Shown here: positions 50,284-59,529 of the stretch, in pieces
Position numbering within the stretch: the first letter of the stretch is position 1
Layout of the letters: every line of letters begins with the position of its first letter
NCBI RefSeq assembly: GCF_019977315.1
Contig: NZ_AP024652.1
Span: forward strand, 3,968,001 to 4,032,000
From: Arthrobacter sp. StoSoilB22
GTDB lineage: Bacteria; Actinomycetota; Actinomycetes; Actinomycetales; Micrococcaceae
Direction of reading: 5' to 3'
DNA length: 64,000 nucleotides
Notes under the pieces: model-generated
Told to the model about the DNA's origin: nothing
Seen by the model: the letters and a program-made list of their open reading frames with translations, nothing else
Databases searched by the model: none
Translations under genes and position numbers: made by a program

Positions 50284-51497
50284 TGACGTCACTGATTCTT
50301 CCCACCGACGACGGCGGCACCCGCGAGTACCGCCTTCAGGCAGCCACTTCGTGGGCCAAACCGACTGCTCCTTTGACGGCCCGCCGCGCCTACGCCGCAG
50401 CACACGTCATCCCTGAGGTCTCCGCGGACAACACTCCCGGCGCCCCGGCCCAGCTCGATTGGGATGCCACCTTGGCGTACCGGCACGAGCTGTGGTCCTA
50501 TGGCTTGGGCGTTGCCGATGCCATGGACACCGCACAGCGCGGCATGGGCCTGGATTGGGCCGCGACCCAGCAGCTCATCAAGCGCACCGGCACCGAGGCC
50601 GCTTCCGTCGTGGCAGCGGGCAACGCCGCGATCGCCGGCAAGTCCGTCCGGGACCTCGTTTCCTGCGGCGCCGGCACCGACCAGCTGGATATCACCGTCC
50701 TTCCCGAGGGTGCAGCGGGTATCCAGGCCGTCATTGATGCTTACCGCGAGCAGATCGCGGTGGTCAGCGAAGCCGGTCCCAAGGTCATCCTCATGGCATC
50801 CCGTGCCCTGGCCAAGGTTGCCAATGGTGCCGACGACTACCTGCACGTCTACTCGACACTCCTGCAGGAAGTTGACCAGCCCGTCATCCTGCACTGGCTG
50901 GGCACCATGTTTGACCCCGCACTGGCAGGCTACTGGGGCTCCGACGACGTCTCTGTGGCCACCGAAACGTTCCTCAGCCTGATCCGCGAGCACTCGGATA
51001 AGGTTGACGGCGTGAAGGTTTCGCTGCTGGACGCCTCACACGAGGTCGCCCTCCGCGCCAACCTGCCGGAAGGCGTCCGCCTCTACACCGGCGACGACTT
51101 CAACTACCCGGAACTGATCGACGGAGACGAAACCCACCACTCGGACGCCCTTCTGGGTATCTTCGCTGCCATCTACCCGGCCGCTTCGGTTGCCTTGCAG
51201 AAGTACGACGCCGGTCATGGCGCCGAAGGGCGCGCCATCCTGGACTCCACCCGTGAGCTCGGAAAGCACATCTTCAGCGCACCCACGTTCTACTACAAGA
51301 CCGGCATCGCGTTCATGTCATGGCTCAACGGCAAGCAGCCCGGTTTCCAGATGGTGGGTGGCCTGCACTCGGGCCGCTCGGTGCTGCATTTGGCGAAGAC
51401 GTTCGAGCTGGCAGACCAGGCCGGCCTGCTGAAGGATCCGTCGCTGGCCGCGTTCCGGATGTCAGACTTCCTGCGGATCAACGGGGTGGGCGCATGA
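50283..51497 (+). CDS. DUF993 family protein (class I aldolase-like barrel)
   Basis: A 404 aa protein of DUF993, a family resembling dihydrodipicolinate synthase/aldolases but without assigned function. It starts RLPTDDGGTREYRL-like (LILPTDDGGTREYRLQ). The middle has GTDQLDITVLPEGAAGIQAVIDAY and PVILHWLGTMFDPALAGYWG, and KVSLLDASHEVALR carries a candidate Schiff-base Lys. Its ATG overlaps the dehydrogenase stop by one base, and its end overlaps the isomerase start by 4 bp. A lyase/aldolase step in the LacI-controlled sugar pathway is a reasonable guess. Confidence 0.82.
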   Translation: MTSLILPTDDGGTREYRLQAATSWAKPTAPLTARRAYAAAHVIPEVSADNTPGAPAQLDWDATLAYRHELWSYGLGVADAMDTAQRGMGLDWAATQQLIKRTGTEAASVVAAGNAAIAGKSVRDLVSCGAGTDQLDITVLPEGAAGIQAVIDAYREQIAVVSEAGPKVILMASRALAKVANGADDYLHVYSTLLQEVDQPVILHWLGTMFDPALAGYWGSDDVSVATETFLSLIREHSDKVDGVKVSLLDASHEVALRANLPEGVRLYTGDDFNYPELIDGDETHHSDALLGIFAAIYPAASVALQKYDAGHGAEGRAILDSTRELGKHIFSAPTFYYKTGIAFMSWLNGKQPGFQMVGGLHSGRSVLHLAKTFELADQAGLLKDPSLAAFRMSDFLRINGVGA

Positions 51498-52336
51498 GCA
51501 CCGATTTCTCGCGACTCTCCCTGAACAGCGCCACCACCAAAAAGTGGACGCTCGCCGAAGCTGTTGACGGTTGCGCCCGCGCCGGCATCCCCGCGATCGG
51601 GCCGTGGCGCGACCGCGTGGCTGAGGCTGGCTTGGACAAGGCAGCCAAGCTCATCAAGGACGCAGGACTCCGCGTTTCCTCGTTGTGCCGCGGTGGCTTC
51701 CTTACCGCAGCCGATGCCGAGGGACAGGCCGCAGCTCTGGCTGACAATTTCGAAGCCGTCCGCGAAGCAGTAGCGCTGGACACCCAGGAACTGTTCCTGG
51801 TGGTTGGCGGGCTTGCTCCCGGAGAGAAGGACGTCGTCGCTGCACGCCAGCGCGTGGCCGACCGCCTTGAGGAACTGGTTCCCTTCGCCTCCGAAAACGG
51901 CGTCCGCCTGGTGCTGGAACCCTTGCACCCGATGTACGCAGCGGACCGCGCACTCATCTCCACCCTTGGCCAGGCCTTGGATCTCGCCGCGCCGTACGAC
52001 GCAAAGGCTGTTGGCGTCGCCGTCGACACCTTCCACGTCTGGTGGGATCCGGAACTGAAGGCGCAGATCGAACGTGCCGGGCGCGAAAACCGCATCGCCT
52101 CCTACCAGGTGTGCGACTTCAACCTACCCATCGCTGCGGATGCGCTGTTGTCCCGCGGCATGATGGGCGACGGCGTCATTGATTTTGCCACCATCGGCAC
52201 CTGGGTCAGGGACGCCGGGTACAAGGGCGACATCGAGGTAGAGATCTTCAACCAGGAAATCTGGGACGCCGATGGCGACGCAGTCCTGGAAACCATGAAG
52301 CAGCGCTACGCGGAGCTCGTCCTCCCGTTCGCCTAA
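51494..52336 (+). CDS. Sugar phosphate isomerase/epimerase-like TIM-barrel protein
   Basis: A 280 aa barrel of the AP-endonuclease-2/IolE type. AVDGCARAGIPAIGPWRDRV, RVSSLCRGGFLTA, RLVLEPLHPMYAADR (metal-binding Glu) and VDTFHVWWDPEL (metal Asp/His) are visible, with IEVEIFNQEIW near the end. It begins at ATG 51494 overlapping the DUF993 gene. It is the third operon gene, distinct from the other isomerase at 46347. It is followed by two strong terminator hairpins. Confidence 0.85.
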   Translation: MSTDFSRLSLNSATTKKWTLAEAVDGCARAGIPAIGPWRDRVAEAGLDKAAKLIKDAGLRVSSLCRGGFLTAADAEGQAAALADNFEAVREAVALDTQELFLVVGGLAPGEKDVVAARQRVADRLEELVPFASENGVRLVLEPLHPMYAADRALISTLGQALDLAAPYDAKAVGVAVDTFHVWWDPELKAQIERAGRENRIASYQVCDFNLPIAADALLSRGMMGDGVIDFATIGTWVRDAGYKGDIEVEIFNQEIWDADGDAVLETMKQRYAELVLPFA

Positions 52337-52344
52337 CAACGTGG

Positions 52345-52378
52345 TCCTCCCGCGGATGCCCTAAGTTCCGCGGGAGGA
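52345..52378 (+). terminator. Hairpin after the dehydrogenase-DUF993-isomerase operon
   Basis: TCCTCCCGCGGA (52345-52356) pairs with TCCGCGGGAGGA (52367-52378), 12 bp, beginning 8 bases after the stop. A second terminator follows at 52392. Confidence 0.75.
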
Positions 52379-52391
52379 TCGCTCCAAAGCC

Positions 52392-52430
52392 AGCGGGCTC
52401 CTGCCAAGGTCACGGCAGGGGCCCGCTTTT
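52392..52430 (+). terminator. Intrinsic terminator with U tract
   Basis: AGCGGGCTCCTGCC (52392-52405) pairs with GGCAGGGGCCCGCT (52414-52427, one G-U), followed by TTTT. Together with the preceding hairpin it forms a tandem terminator. Confidence 0.85.
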
Positions 52431-52572
52431 GTGTCAGCTAAAAGTCCTCGAACGCGCAGGTGAGATAAGTGGTACACAGCTGAAACATGGCGTCGATGGG
52501 AGGAAACAATGGGCACCTACGCTGGTTTTACCTGGACAAAGACGTCCACGAAACCCCTGAAAGGACACCACC

Positions 52573-52746
52573 ATGATGCTCTTGAAGACACTGACCTTTT
52601 TCCTCGACGCCAGCGGCAGCCACAGCGGGCCGTCCGGCGATTCCGCCAGCGAACACGCCCCTGCTGTCGCCACCGAACGCCTGACCTCCAGCGCCTGGGA
52701 GGGCTGGTGGGATGACGCCGATCAGGGTTTCCCCGCCGAGGCCTGA
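52573..52746 (+). CDS. Small hypothetical protein, 57 aa
   Basis: ATG 52573 lies behind AAAGGACA; the frame ends at TGA 52746. The product starts MMLLKTLTFFLDASGS and ends with a Trp- and Asp-rich stretch (SAWEGWWDDADQGFPAEA). No family is recognised. Its end comes 4 bp before the convergent small gene at 52751. A ribosome site and a tidy fit between neighbours are the only support. Confidence 0.4.
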   Translation: MMLLKTLTFFLDASGSHSGPSGDSASEHAPAVATERLTSSAWEGWWDDADQGFPAEA

Positions 52747-52750
52747 TGGC

Positions 52751-52975
52751 TCATGAAGCTCGAGCAGTCAGCTGCATGCGGGCTTTCGGCCGGCCGATCA
52801 AGGTGACCGAGCCGCCGTCGGGCGCTGTCAATTCCAACCTGATGTTCCGCGAGCCCGCTTGGGGTTCGATTGAGTCGACGTGGAAAACCTCACCGCTGAT
52901 CCGGACGCTGTCGCCGTTCTTGATGGCTTTGAGCTTCTTGCTGCGCATGTCAGTGCTTGCGGCGGGAGTCTCCAT
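52751..52975 (-). CDS. Small hypothetical protein, 74 aa
   Basis: A beta-rich short protein (KNGDSVRISGEVFHVDSIEP, NIRLELTAPDGGSVTLIGRP) with a compact charged profile, perhaps a small OB/SH3-like domain. A later Met (residue 10, MRSKKLKAIKNGD) could be the true start. It begins 5 bp after the YihY stop, so it is probably in the same operon. No family is recognised. Confidence 0.55.
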   Translation of the reverse strand: METPAASTDMRSKKLKAIKNGDSVRISGEVFHVDSIEPQAGSRNIRLELTAPDGGSVTLIGRPKARMQLTARAS

Positions 52976-52980
52976 TCGGG

Positions 52981-54060
52981 TTACTTGCCTGTCCTCGGCT
53001 CGTCGCCGTGGGTTTCACGGATTTCTTCGCCGTCCCGAATTACTTCGTCTTCCTTTTCCTGCATTTTGTCGCTCTTCTTGGTATCGCGCGGCGGGAGTTG
53101 AATGCTCTCCTCGGCCTCAATACCGCCCTGGAGTTGGCGGCCGCGCTCCATCTCGGCGTCAAACTCGGCGCCGAACAGCAAGGACATGTTGAGGATCCAG
53201 AGCCACAGCAGCATGATGATGACGCCCGCGAGGGCACCGTACGTCTTGTTGTAGTTGCTGAAGTTGGCAACGTAGAAACCGAAGCCCAGCGAGGCAAGGG
53301 CGAAAATCACCAAGGCAATGAGAGAGCCCATGCTCATCCAGCGAAACTTGGGCTGCTTGACGTTGGGCGTGAAGTAGTAGAGCACGGCAATGATCGCGAC
53401 CACAATAACTATGAGGACCGGCCATTTGGCAATGTTCCAGACGGTCAGGAGGGTCTCCGACAATCCGATGGCGCCACCGATGGCTTCCGCCACGGGACCA
53501 CTCAGGACCAGCATGGCAGCGGCGAGCGCTGCACCGACGACGGCGACGACGGTGACGGCGAGCATGGTGCCCCGCAGCTTGATGAAGCCGCGGCCTTCGT
53601 CCACTTCGTAAACCCGGTTCATTGCTCGACTGAAGGCGGTGACGTAGCCCGAGGCGGACCAGAGCGCTACCAAGATACCGAAAACCAGGGCGAGCCCGGC
53701 CGTGTTGGACTGAGTCAGTTCCTCGATCGGCTGGCGCATGGCGTCAACGCCCGGCCCCGGCGCGAACTGCTGCACAATATCCAACAGTGATGACGTTGTC
53801 TTGCCGGCGTCTCCGAAGATGCCAATGAGGGAGACCAGCGCCAGGAGCGCTGGAAACAAGGAGAGGACGGCGTAGTACGTTAGGCCGGCCGCCGCGTCAG
53901 GGCATTGATCCTTGGTGAACTCCCGGAGCGTCCGCTTGGCGATGTACATCCATGTGGGCTTGGCGAGATCGTTGGGACTGTCCGGCTTACGCGAATCCTC
54001 CGGAGAGGGAGCGGTCTGCGCCTTGGCGGTACTGGTGTGGGCTGAGTCTTGTGAAGTCAT
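52981..54060 (-). CDS. YihY/BrkB-family membrane protein
   Basis: 359 aa with six hydrophobic segments. DAAAGLTYYAVLSLFPALLALVSL and GILVALWSASGYVTAFSRAMNRVYE are YihY/virulence factor BrkB signatures, as is AGVIIMLLWLWILNMSLLFGAEFDAE near the end. Both tails are charged and probably cytosolic. Function of the family is unsettled (it is not RNase BN). ATG 54060 is preferred; an ATG 16 codons upstream is possible. Confidence 0.87.
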   Translation of the reverse strand: MTSQDSAHTSTAKAQTAPSPEDSRKPDSPNDLAKPTWMYIAKRTLREFTKDQCPDAAAGLTYYAVLSLFPALLALVSLIGIFGDAGKTTSSLLDIVQQFAPGPGVDAMRQPIEELTQSNTAGLALVFGILVALWSASGYVTAFSRAMNRVYEVDEGRGFIKLRGTMLAVTVVAVVGAALAAAMLVLSGPVAEAIGGAIGLSETLLTVWNIAKWPVLIVIVVAIIAVLYYFTPNVKQPKFRWMSMGSLIALVIFALASLGFGFYVANFSNYNKTYGALAGVIIMLLWLWILNMSLLFGAEFDAEMERGRQLQGGIEAEESIQLPPRDTKKSDKMQEKEDEVIRDGEEIRETHGDEPRTGK

Positions 54061-54191
54061 GGGGCACTCGTCCGTGGGGGTAGTTTGCGCGAACAACTGA
54101 TCCATCAATAGTAAGCATGCTGATGATTCATTCGGAAGGACCCACGCCGTTTTATCGCCAGCGATCGCAAACGCGGCCCAGGCACCCCCGC

Positions 54192-55397
54192 TCAGGCTAG
54201 CTTGCTCGCCAGCAGGAACTCGAACGGCGACTCAATAACGGACCGGATCACCTGGCCCGCAGCACCAAGAAGGGTTCCGGAGTGCTCCAGGGCCGAAACC
54301 GTCAGGTTGCCCGGATCAAGCAGGCCGGGCGCATAACGGTCCAAGCTGGTCAGCAGCGCCGGTTTGAGCCATTCCGCCAGGACCGCAAAGTGTCCGCCGA
54401 GAACTACTGCCTCTATGTCCATCAACCGGGCAGAAGAAGCGAGCGCGACGCCCAAATACTTTCCGGCGTCGTGTACCGCCCGAGTGGCCTGCGGCTCCTG
54501 GGCAGCCAAGGCCGCCAGCAGCAGTTCCGTACGCGCACCGAGTGAGCCCTCAGGAATGCCGGCGGCCTCGAAAATGGCCTCCTGGCCAGCGAACGTTTCC
54601 AGGCAGCCCGTGCCTCCGCAGGAGCAGCCCGGCCCATCCGGGTGGACTACGATGTGGCCGAGCTCACCCGCAGAGCCGCCCGGCCCGGTGTAAAGCTCGG
54701 AGCCGATAATGACGCCGCCACCCACACCCACCTCACCTGAAACGTAGAGGAAATCGGGTTGGCCCTTGCCGTACCAGAGCTCGCCGAGCGCGGCACTGTT
54801 GGCCTCGTTGGACAACCTGACGCCAAGCGGCGCATCTTCAAGCAGGGACCGCGGGTTCAGTTCCTCGTGCTCCCAGTGGAGGTTTGGAGCAGACAGGACA
54901 AGGTTGCGCTGCTCATCCACGAGGCCTGGCACCGCCAATCCGCCGCCCAGGATTGAGATGTCCGCCGCAGCCGCGGCGGCGATGGCTTCGGCAGCCAGCA
55001 CACCCAGGCGTTCCATGACCTTTTCGGGCGCCAGTCCCCGGTTCCGCGATTCGACCGTTGAGTGGAAACGGAGGTTGCCACCCAGATCCACGAGGCCAAC
55101 GGCCAGGTAGTCCACATTGATCTCCATGCCCACCACGCCGCGGCGCGAGCTGAGTTCGAGCCCCTGCCCCGGCCGACCCCGCTCGCCGTCACGATAGAGA
55201 CCCACCTCGGAAACCAGCCCGGATTCCACGAGGTCGGCAACAAGACTGGATACGGCGGCTTTAGTGAGTCCGGTTCCGGCCGCGAGCTGCGCGCGGCTGG
55301 GTTTGGCGTCCCCGGTTCGGGCGATGGAGTCCAAGACGAGCGAAAGATTTCGACGGCGGACGTCCCCTACACGCCCGGGCGCGGCTGCTTCATTCAC
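54192..55397 (-). CDS. ROK-family repressor of the xylose genes (XylR-like)
   Basis: 401 aa from GTG 55397 behind GGGAGG; an ATG 21 codons upstream would overlap the divergent xylA promoter. A winged HTH (PSRAQLAAGTGLTKAAVSSL) is followed by the ROK sugar-kinase-like domain with the zinc motif GCSCGGTGCLE. It is divergent from xylA. The palindrome at 55472-55490 overlaps the xylA -10 box, so xylose-relieved repression is likely. Confidence 0.88.
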   Translation of the reverse strand: MNEAAAPGRVGDVRRRNLSLVLDSIARTGDAKPSRAQLAAGTGLTKAAVSSLVADLVESGLVSEVGLYRDGERGRPGQGLELSSRRGVVGMEINVDYLAVGLVDLGGNLRFHSTVESRNRGLAPEKVMERLGVLAAEAIAAAAAADISILGGGLAVPGLVDEQRNLVLSAPNLHWEHEELNPRSLLEDAPLGVRLSNEANSAALGELWYGKGQPDFLYVSGEVGVGGGVIIGSELYTGPGGSAGELGHIVVHPDGPGCSCGGTGCLETFAGQEAIFEAAGIPEGSLGARTELLLAALAAQEPQATRAVHDAGKYLGVALASSARLMDIEAVVLGGHFAVLAEWLKPALLTSLDRYAPGLLDPGNLTVSALEHSGTLLGAAGQVIRSVIESPFEFLLASKLA

Positions 55398-55445
55398 TGG
55401 CGTGGGACCTCCCTGCAGATTCAAAGAACTTTTTTCCGGCTTCCA

Positions 55446-55475
55446 TTGACCATGATCCATTATCCCCCATATAGT
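55446..55475 (+). promoter_or_regulatory. Probable xylA promoter
   Basis: TTGACC (55446-55451) and TATAGT (55470-55475) with an 18 bp spacer, about 68 bp ahead of the xylA start. Confidence 0.6.
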
Positions 55476-55490
55476 TCAGATTGAAAACTA
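55472..55490. promoter_or_regulatory. Probable XylR (ROK) operator
   Basis: TAGTTCAGATTGAAAACTA has TAGTT and AACTA arms nine bases apart and overlaps the -10 box of xylA, the classical place for a repressor. Confidence 0.6.
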
Positions 55491-55542
55491 ATTGGAATGC
55501 ACTTCTCCAAGTTCTTCCCCAGTGCTTTGCAAAGGAGCAAAT

Positions 55543-56730
55543 ATGACCCCGCAGCCCACCCCGCAGGACCGCTTCACCTTTGGCCTCTGGACTGTCGGAT
55601 GGACCGGCGCCGATCCCTTCGGCGTGGCCACCCGTCCGGCACTGGACCCTGTGGAAGCCGTGCATAAACTCAGCGAGCTGGGCGCTTACGGCATCACTTT
55701 CCACGACAATGATCTGATCCCCTTTGACGCCACTGCCTCCGAGCGCGACCTCATTCTGAAGAACTTCAAGGCAGCCTTGGCAGAGACCGGGCTGAAGACG
55801 CCCATGGTGACCACCAACCTCTTCAGCCACCCGGTATTTAAGGACGGCGGTTTCACGTCGAACGATCGCTCCATCCGCCGCTTTGCCCTCAGCAAGATCC
55901 TCCGGAACATTGACCTCGCCGCAGAGCTTGGCGCAGAAACTTTCGTGATGTGGGGCGGCCGTGAAGGCAGCGAATACGACGGCTCCAAGGACCTCTCCGC
56001 AGCGCTGGACCGCATGAAGGAAGGCGTGGACACCGCAGCCGGGTATATCAAGGAAAAGGGCTACGGCCTCCGGATCGCGCTCGAGCCCAAGCCGAACGAA
56101 CCCCGCGGCGACATCTTCCTCCCCACGGTCGGCCACGGCCTGGCGTTCATCGCGCAGCTCGAGCATGGCGACATCGTGGGCCTCAACCCGGAGACCGGCC
56201 ACGAACAGATGGCGGGGCTGAACTTCACCCACGGCATCGCCCAGGCCCTGTGGGCGGGCAAGCTCTTCCACATTGACCTCAATGGCCAGCGCGGCATCAA
56301 GTACGACCAAGACCTCGTTTTCGGCCACGGCGACCTCACCAGCGCCTTCTTCACGGTGGACCTGCTGGAGAACGGCTTCCCCAACGGCGGACCAAAATAC
56401 GATGGCCCCCGCCACTTTGATTACAAGCCCTCACGTACCGACGGCTACGACGGCGTGTGGGAATCGGCCAAGTCCAACATGTCCATGTACCTCTTGCTGA
56501 AGGAACGCGCTTTGGCCTTCCGCGCTGATCCAGACGTTCAGGAGGCACTTGCTACGTCGGGCGTGTTCGAGCTGGGTGAGCCGACGTTGAACGCCGGAGA
56601 AACCACGGCGGACCTGCTCGCTGACGCCAGCGCCTTCGAAACGTTCGACGCCGACAAGGCCGCCGAACGCTCGTTCGCTTTCGTCCGCCTCAACCAGCTG
56701 GCCATCGAGCACCTGCTCGGCGCCCGCTAA
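55543..56730 (+). CDS. xylA: Xylose isomerase
   Basis: 395 aa from ATG 55543 behind AAAGGAG. It converts D-xylose to D-xylulose. [17 protein letters not shown] starts the actinobacterial class I form. [13 protein letters not shown] holds the catalytic His, [15 protein letters not shown] and [16 protein letters not shown] the metal-binding Glu and His, and [16 protein letters not shown] further metal ligands. It begins the xylAB operon, divergent from the ROK repressor. Confidence 0.96.
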   Translation: MTPQPTPQDRFTFGLWTVGWTGADPFGVATRPALDPVEAVHKLSELGAYGITFHDNDLIPFDATASERDLILKNFKAALAETGLKTPMVTTNLFSHPVFKDGGFTSNDRSIRRFALSKILRNIDLAAELGAETFVMWGGREGSEYDGSKDLSAALDRMKEGVDTAAGYIKEKGYGLRIALEPKPNEPRGDIFLPTVGHGLAFIAQLEHGDIVGLNPETGHEQMAGLNFTHGIAQALWAGKLFHIDLNGQRGIKYDQDLVFGHGDLTSAFFTVDLLENGFPNGGPKYDGPRHFDYKPSRTDGYDGVWESAKSNMSMYLLLKERALAFRADPDVQEALATSGVFELGEPTLNAGETTADLLADASAFETFDADKAAERSFAFVRLNQLAIEHLLGAR

Positions 56731-56752
56731 ATCAGACCACCACACTGATATC

Positions 56753-56801
56753 CCGCCGCCAGGTCGTTCCGGAATTCACTCACGGAACGGCTTGGCGGCG
56801 G
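56753..56801 (+). terminator. Hairpin between xylA and xylB
   Basis: A 19 bp stem (56753-56771 with 56783-56801, two G-U pairs, outer arm CCGCCGCCA) in the 90 bp intercistronic gap, with no U tract. It more likely protects xylA mRNA or lowers xylB expression than ends the transcript. Confidence 0.6.
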
Positions 56802-56820
56802 ACCCCAAAAGGATTAACGC

Positions 56821-58251
56821 ATGCCTCTCGTAGCCGGGATCGATAGCTCAACCCAGTCCTGCAAAGTGATCATCCGGGACTCCGTCACCGGTACCTTGGT
56901 GCGCCAGGGCAGGGCCTCCCACCCTGACGGCACCGAAGTCCACCCGGATCACTGGTGGACAGCCCTGCAGGACGCGATCAGCCAGGCAGGCGGCCTTGAC
57001 GACGTCGATGCCGTCTCCATCGGTGGACAACAGCACGGCATGGTGTGCTTGGACGACTACGGCAACGTCGTCCGACCGGCCTTGCTGTGGAACGATACCC
57101 GTTCGGCGCCCGACGCAGAGGAATTAATCCTTGAGGCCGGTGGTGGCGATGCCGCCGCCGGGGCCGCATATTGGGCCTCCACCACAGGCACAGTTCCCGT
57201 AGCATCCCTGACCGCCACCAAGCTTCGCTGGCTCGCAGGGAACGAACCCGCCAATGCCCAACGTACGGCTGCGGTGTGCCTTCCGCATGATTGGCTGTCT
57301 TGGCGTTTGGCGGGTCACGGACCCGGAACCGGCCCGGCATCGTTGGAGCTCCTCCGCACCGACCGTTCCGACGCCTCCGGCACAGGCTACTTTTCGGCAA
57401 CCACTGGGGAGTACTTACCCGCAGTCCTGGAACGCACGCTGGGCCACGTCCCGGTGCTGCCAACCGTCGTCGGGCCTTTGGAAGCGGCGGGCAAGACTCC
57501 CACGGGCGCGTTGATCGGCCCGGGTGCGGGAGACAACGCCGCAGCAGGGCTGGGCGTCAACGCCGCCGTCGGGGACGTTGTCATTTCGATCGGAACATCG
57601 GGGACGGTGTTCGCGGTATCAGATGTTCCCTCTCATGATGCCAGCGGACTCGTGGCAAGCTTCGCGGATGCGACCGGCAACTACCTTCCGCTGGCCTGCA
57701 CGCTCAATGCGACCCGGATCTTCGACGCGACAGCTGCACTTCTGGGAGTGACCCTAACGGAACTCGGCAACCTGGCCCTGTCAGCTCCGGAAGGCGCCGA
57801 CGGGCTGACCCTCGTCCCGTACTTCGACGGGGAGCGGACACCCAACCTGCCCGATGCCACGGGATCGCTCCACGGCATCACCGTCTCCAACTACACTCCA
57901 GCCAACATGGCCCGGGCAGCCATTGAGGGTGTGCTGTGTTCCTTGGCCGACGGGCTGGCTGCTCTGCAGGCGCAGAGTGTCTCTGCCCAGCGCATCATTC
58001 TGATTGGCGGCGGAGCGCAATCAGACGCCGTCCAACAGATTGCAGCCTCAACTTTCGGCTTGCCTGTCTTCGTCCCAAGGCCCGGCGAGTACGTGGCCGA
58101 TGGCGCTGCCAGGCAGGCCGCAGGCGTTCTCACCGGTCAGCTCCCGGGCTGGAAGCTTGAAGGGCGGGAGCTGACACCGCAGAGTGCTTCCGGAGTTCCT
58201 GGGTTCCTGGCCCGGTACCGGCTTTACGCCGCGGGGGTCGCGAAAGGCTGA
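56821..58251 (+). CDS. xylB: Xylulokinase
   Basis: A 476 aa FGGY-family kinase that phosphorylates D-xylulose. [17 protein letters not shown] is the N-terminal ATPase motif; [26 protein letters not shown] is the xylulokinase substrate loop. [13 protein letters not shown] and [18 protein letters not shown] are the C-terminal nucleotide motifs. ATG 56821 follows AAAGGA. Completes the xylose entry route with xylA. A LacI gene follows 28 bp downstream. Confidence 0.93.
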   Translation: MPLVAGIDSSTQSCKVIIRDSVTGTLVRQGRASHPDGTEVHPDHWWTALQDAISQAGGLDDVDAVSIGGQQHGMVCLDDYGNVVRPALLWNDTRSAPDAEELILEAGGGDAAAGAAYWASTTGTVPVASLTATKLRWLAGNEPANAQRTAAVCLPHDWLSWRLAGHGPGTGPASLELLRTDRSDASGTGYFSATTGEYLPAVLERTLGHVPVLPTVVGPLEAAGKTPTGALIGPGAGDNAAAGLGVNAAVGDVVISIGTSGTVFAVSDVPSHDASGLVASFADATGNYLPLACTLNATRIFDATAALLGVTLTELGNLALSAPEGADGLTLVPYFDGERTPNLPDATGSLHGITVSNYTPANMARAAIEGVLCSLADGLAALQAQSVSAQRIILIGGGAQSDAVQQIAASTFGLPVFVPRPGEYVADGAARQAAGVLTGQLPGWKLEGRELTPQSASGVPGFLARYRLYAAGVAKG

Positions 58252-58279
58252 TCCCACACCGGTGCTCTATCGTGACAGG

Positions 58280-59302
58280 GTGAGCATTGAACAATCTGCA
58301 CATCAGCGACCTCCTGTCATGGAGGATGTGGCCCGCGTGGCAGGCGTCTCGCATCAAACCGTGTCGCGCGTTCTGAACAACCACCCCAACGTGAGTTCCA
58401 AGACCCGCGAGCGCGTGGAACAGGCAATCACCGAGCTGGGCTACCGACGAAACACGGCTGCTCGCAGCCTGGTGACGCGGCGTTCCCAGACCATTGGCGT
58501 GCTCGGCAGCGAAATGGCACAGTACGGGCCGTCTCACACCCTCCTTGGTGTGCAGCAAGCCGCCCGGGATGCGGGCTATTTTGTGAGCGTCGCCGGTTTG
58601 CGGGAAGTCACCCCGGAGACCATCAAGGACGCTATTGCCCACTTCATGGACCAAGGCGTAGATGGCATCGTGGTCACTGTTCCCCACCCGGGTACGTTCG
58701 ACGTCCTCCGCGATGTCACCGCCCAGGTTCCGCTGGTGGCCGTGGGGTCAGTGGGCGACGAACACCTCAGCGGCGCCACGGTCGATCAGAAGCAGGGGGC
58801 ACGGCTCGCGGTCCAGCACCTTTTGGACCTCGGCCACACTCAGATCGGCCACTTGTCCGGGCCTGCTGATTGGATTGATGCCGCTGCCCGGATCGAGGGT
58901 TGGCGGGATGCGCTGGGCGTGGCCGGGATCGAGGCGGAGACCCTTATCGAGGGCGACTGGAGCGCTGAGTGCGGGTACCGGGAAGGCTTGAAGATCGCCG
59001 CGGATCGATCCGTGACGGCTCTCTTTGTGGCCAATGACCAGATGGCTCTTGGCGTTCTCCGGGCATTCAATGAAGTAGGCGTCCGGGTGCCGGAGGACAT
59101 CAGCGTAGTGGGCTTTGACGACCAACCGGAGTCGGCATATTTCATACCTCCACTGACCACCGTGGCGCAGGATTTCGAGGAGCTCGGCCGGCGATGCATT
59201 GGCTTGCTGTTGGATCGGCTGGAGAGCGGCGCCACGGGCACGCCTGCCACGGTGGCGCCGCGGCTGGTGGTCCGATCCACCACGGCCCAAGCAGCCAGCT
59301 AG
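58280..59302 (+). CDS. LacI-family transcriptional regulator, probable arabinose regulator
   Basis: 340 aa from GTG 58280. HTH MEDVARVAGVSHQTVSRVLN followed by NHPNVSSKTRERVEQAI, and a sugar-binding core (GVLGSEMAQYGPSHTLLG, ALFVANDQMALGVLRAF). It lies between xylB and araB. A LacI-type operator in front of araB suggests that it controls arabinose genes; xyl genes are a second possibility since it may be read through from xylB. The ribosome site is weak. Confidence 0.87.
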   Translation: MSIEQSAHQRPPVMEDVARVAGVSHQTVSRVLNNHPNVSSKTRERVEQAITELGYRRNTAARSLVTRRSQTIGVLGSEMAQYGPSHTLLGVQQAARDAGYFVSVAGLREVTPETIKDAIAHFMDQGVDGIVVTVPHPGTFDVLRDVTAQVPLVAVGSVGDEHLSGATVDQKQGARLAVQHLLDLGHTQIGHLSGPADWIDAAARIEGWRDALGVAGIEAETLIEGDWSAECGYREGLKIAADRSVTALFVANDQMALGVLRAFNEVGVRVPEDISVVGFDDQPESAYFIPPLTTVAQDFEELGRRCIGLLLDRLESGATGTPATVAPRLVVRSTTAQAAS

Positions 59303-59322
59303 GCATCCCCCTCCCAACTAAA

Positions 59323-59368
59323 TAGCAGCTGAGCACGTTTTGAGGACTCTAAACGTGCTCAGCTGCTA
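59323..59368. terminator. Perfect 18 bp hairpin after the LacI gene
   Basis: TAGCAGCTGAGCACGTTT (59323-59340) is exactly complementary to 59351-59368 around TGAGGACTCT. It separates the xyl and ara transcripts. The design resembles the hairpin at 1441-1487 (stem starting near CAGCT, loop with CTCT). Confidence 0.75.
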
Positions 59369-59428
59369 CGTACTTGGGTGCGCCAGCCACTGACTTCTTC
59401 AGAAGGACCCATTCCGCGCGGCCCGCTC

Positions 59429-59456
59429 TTGACATCAAAGTTGTGAGCGCTAACAA
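59429..59456 (+). promoter_or_regulatory. araB promoter with LacI-type operator
   Basis: TTGACA at 59429-59434 is a consensus -35 box, with TAACAA 16 bases on as candidate -10. The operator TTGTGAGCGCTAACAA (59441-59456) is a near-perfect palindrome between and over the -10, about 75 bp before araB. Binding by the LacI protein at 58280 would block transcription. Confidence 0.75.
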
Positions 59457-59529
59457 TTGCATCAGACCTTCTTCAGTTTTCCACCCCTACCCCCGGCAAT
59501 GAGGCCCAGGCCAGCCGGATGGAGACCCC

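Noticed and set aside
49081..50403. Open frame of 440 codons on the minus strand
   Set aside because: Antisense to the Gfo/Idh/MocA gene and part of the DUF993 gene; Gly/Val/Asp/Leu-rich shadow frame without family features.
58184..58279. Extended N terminus of the LacI regulator inside xylB
   Set aside because: The DNA-binding domain begins just after the GTG at 58280; the 32 extra residues only mirror the xylB coding sequence.
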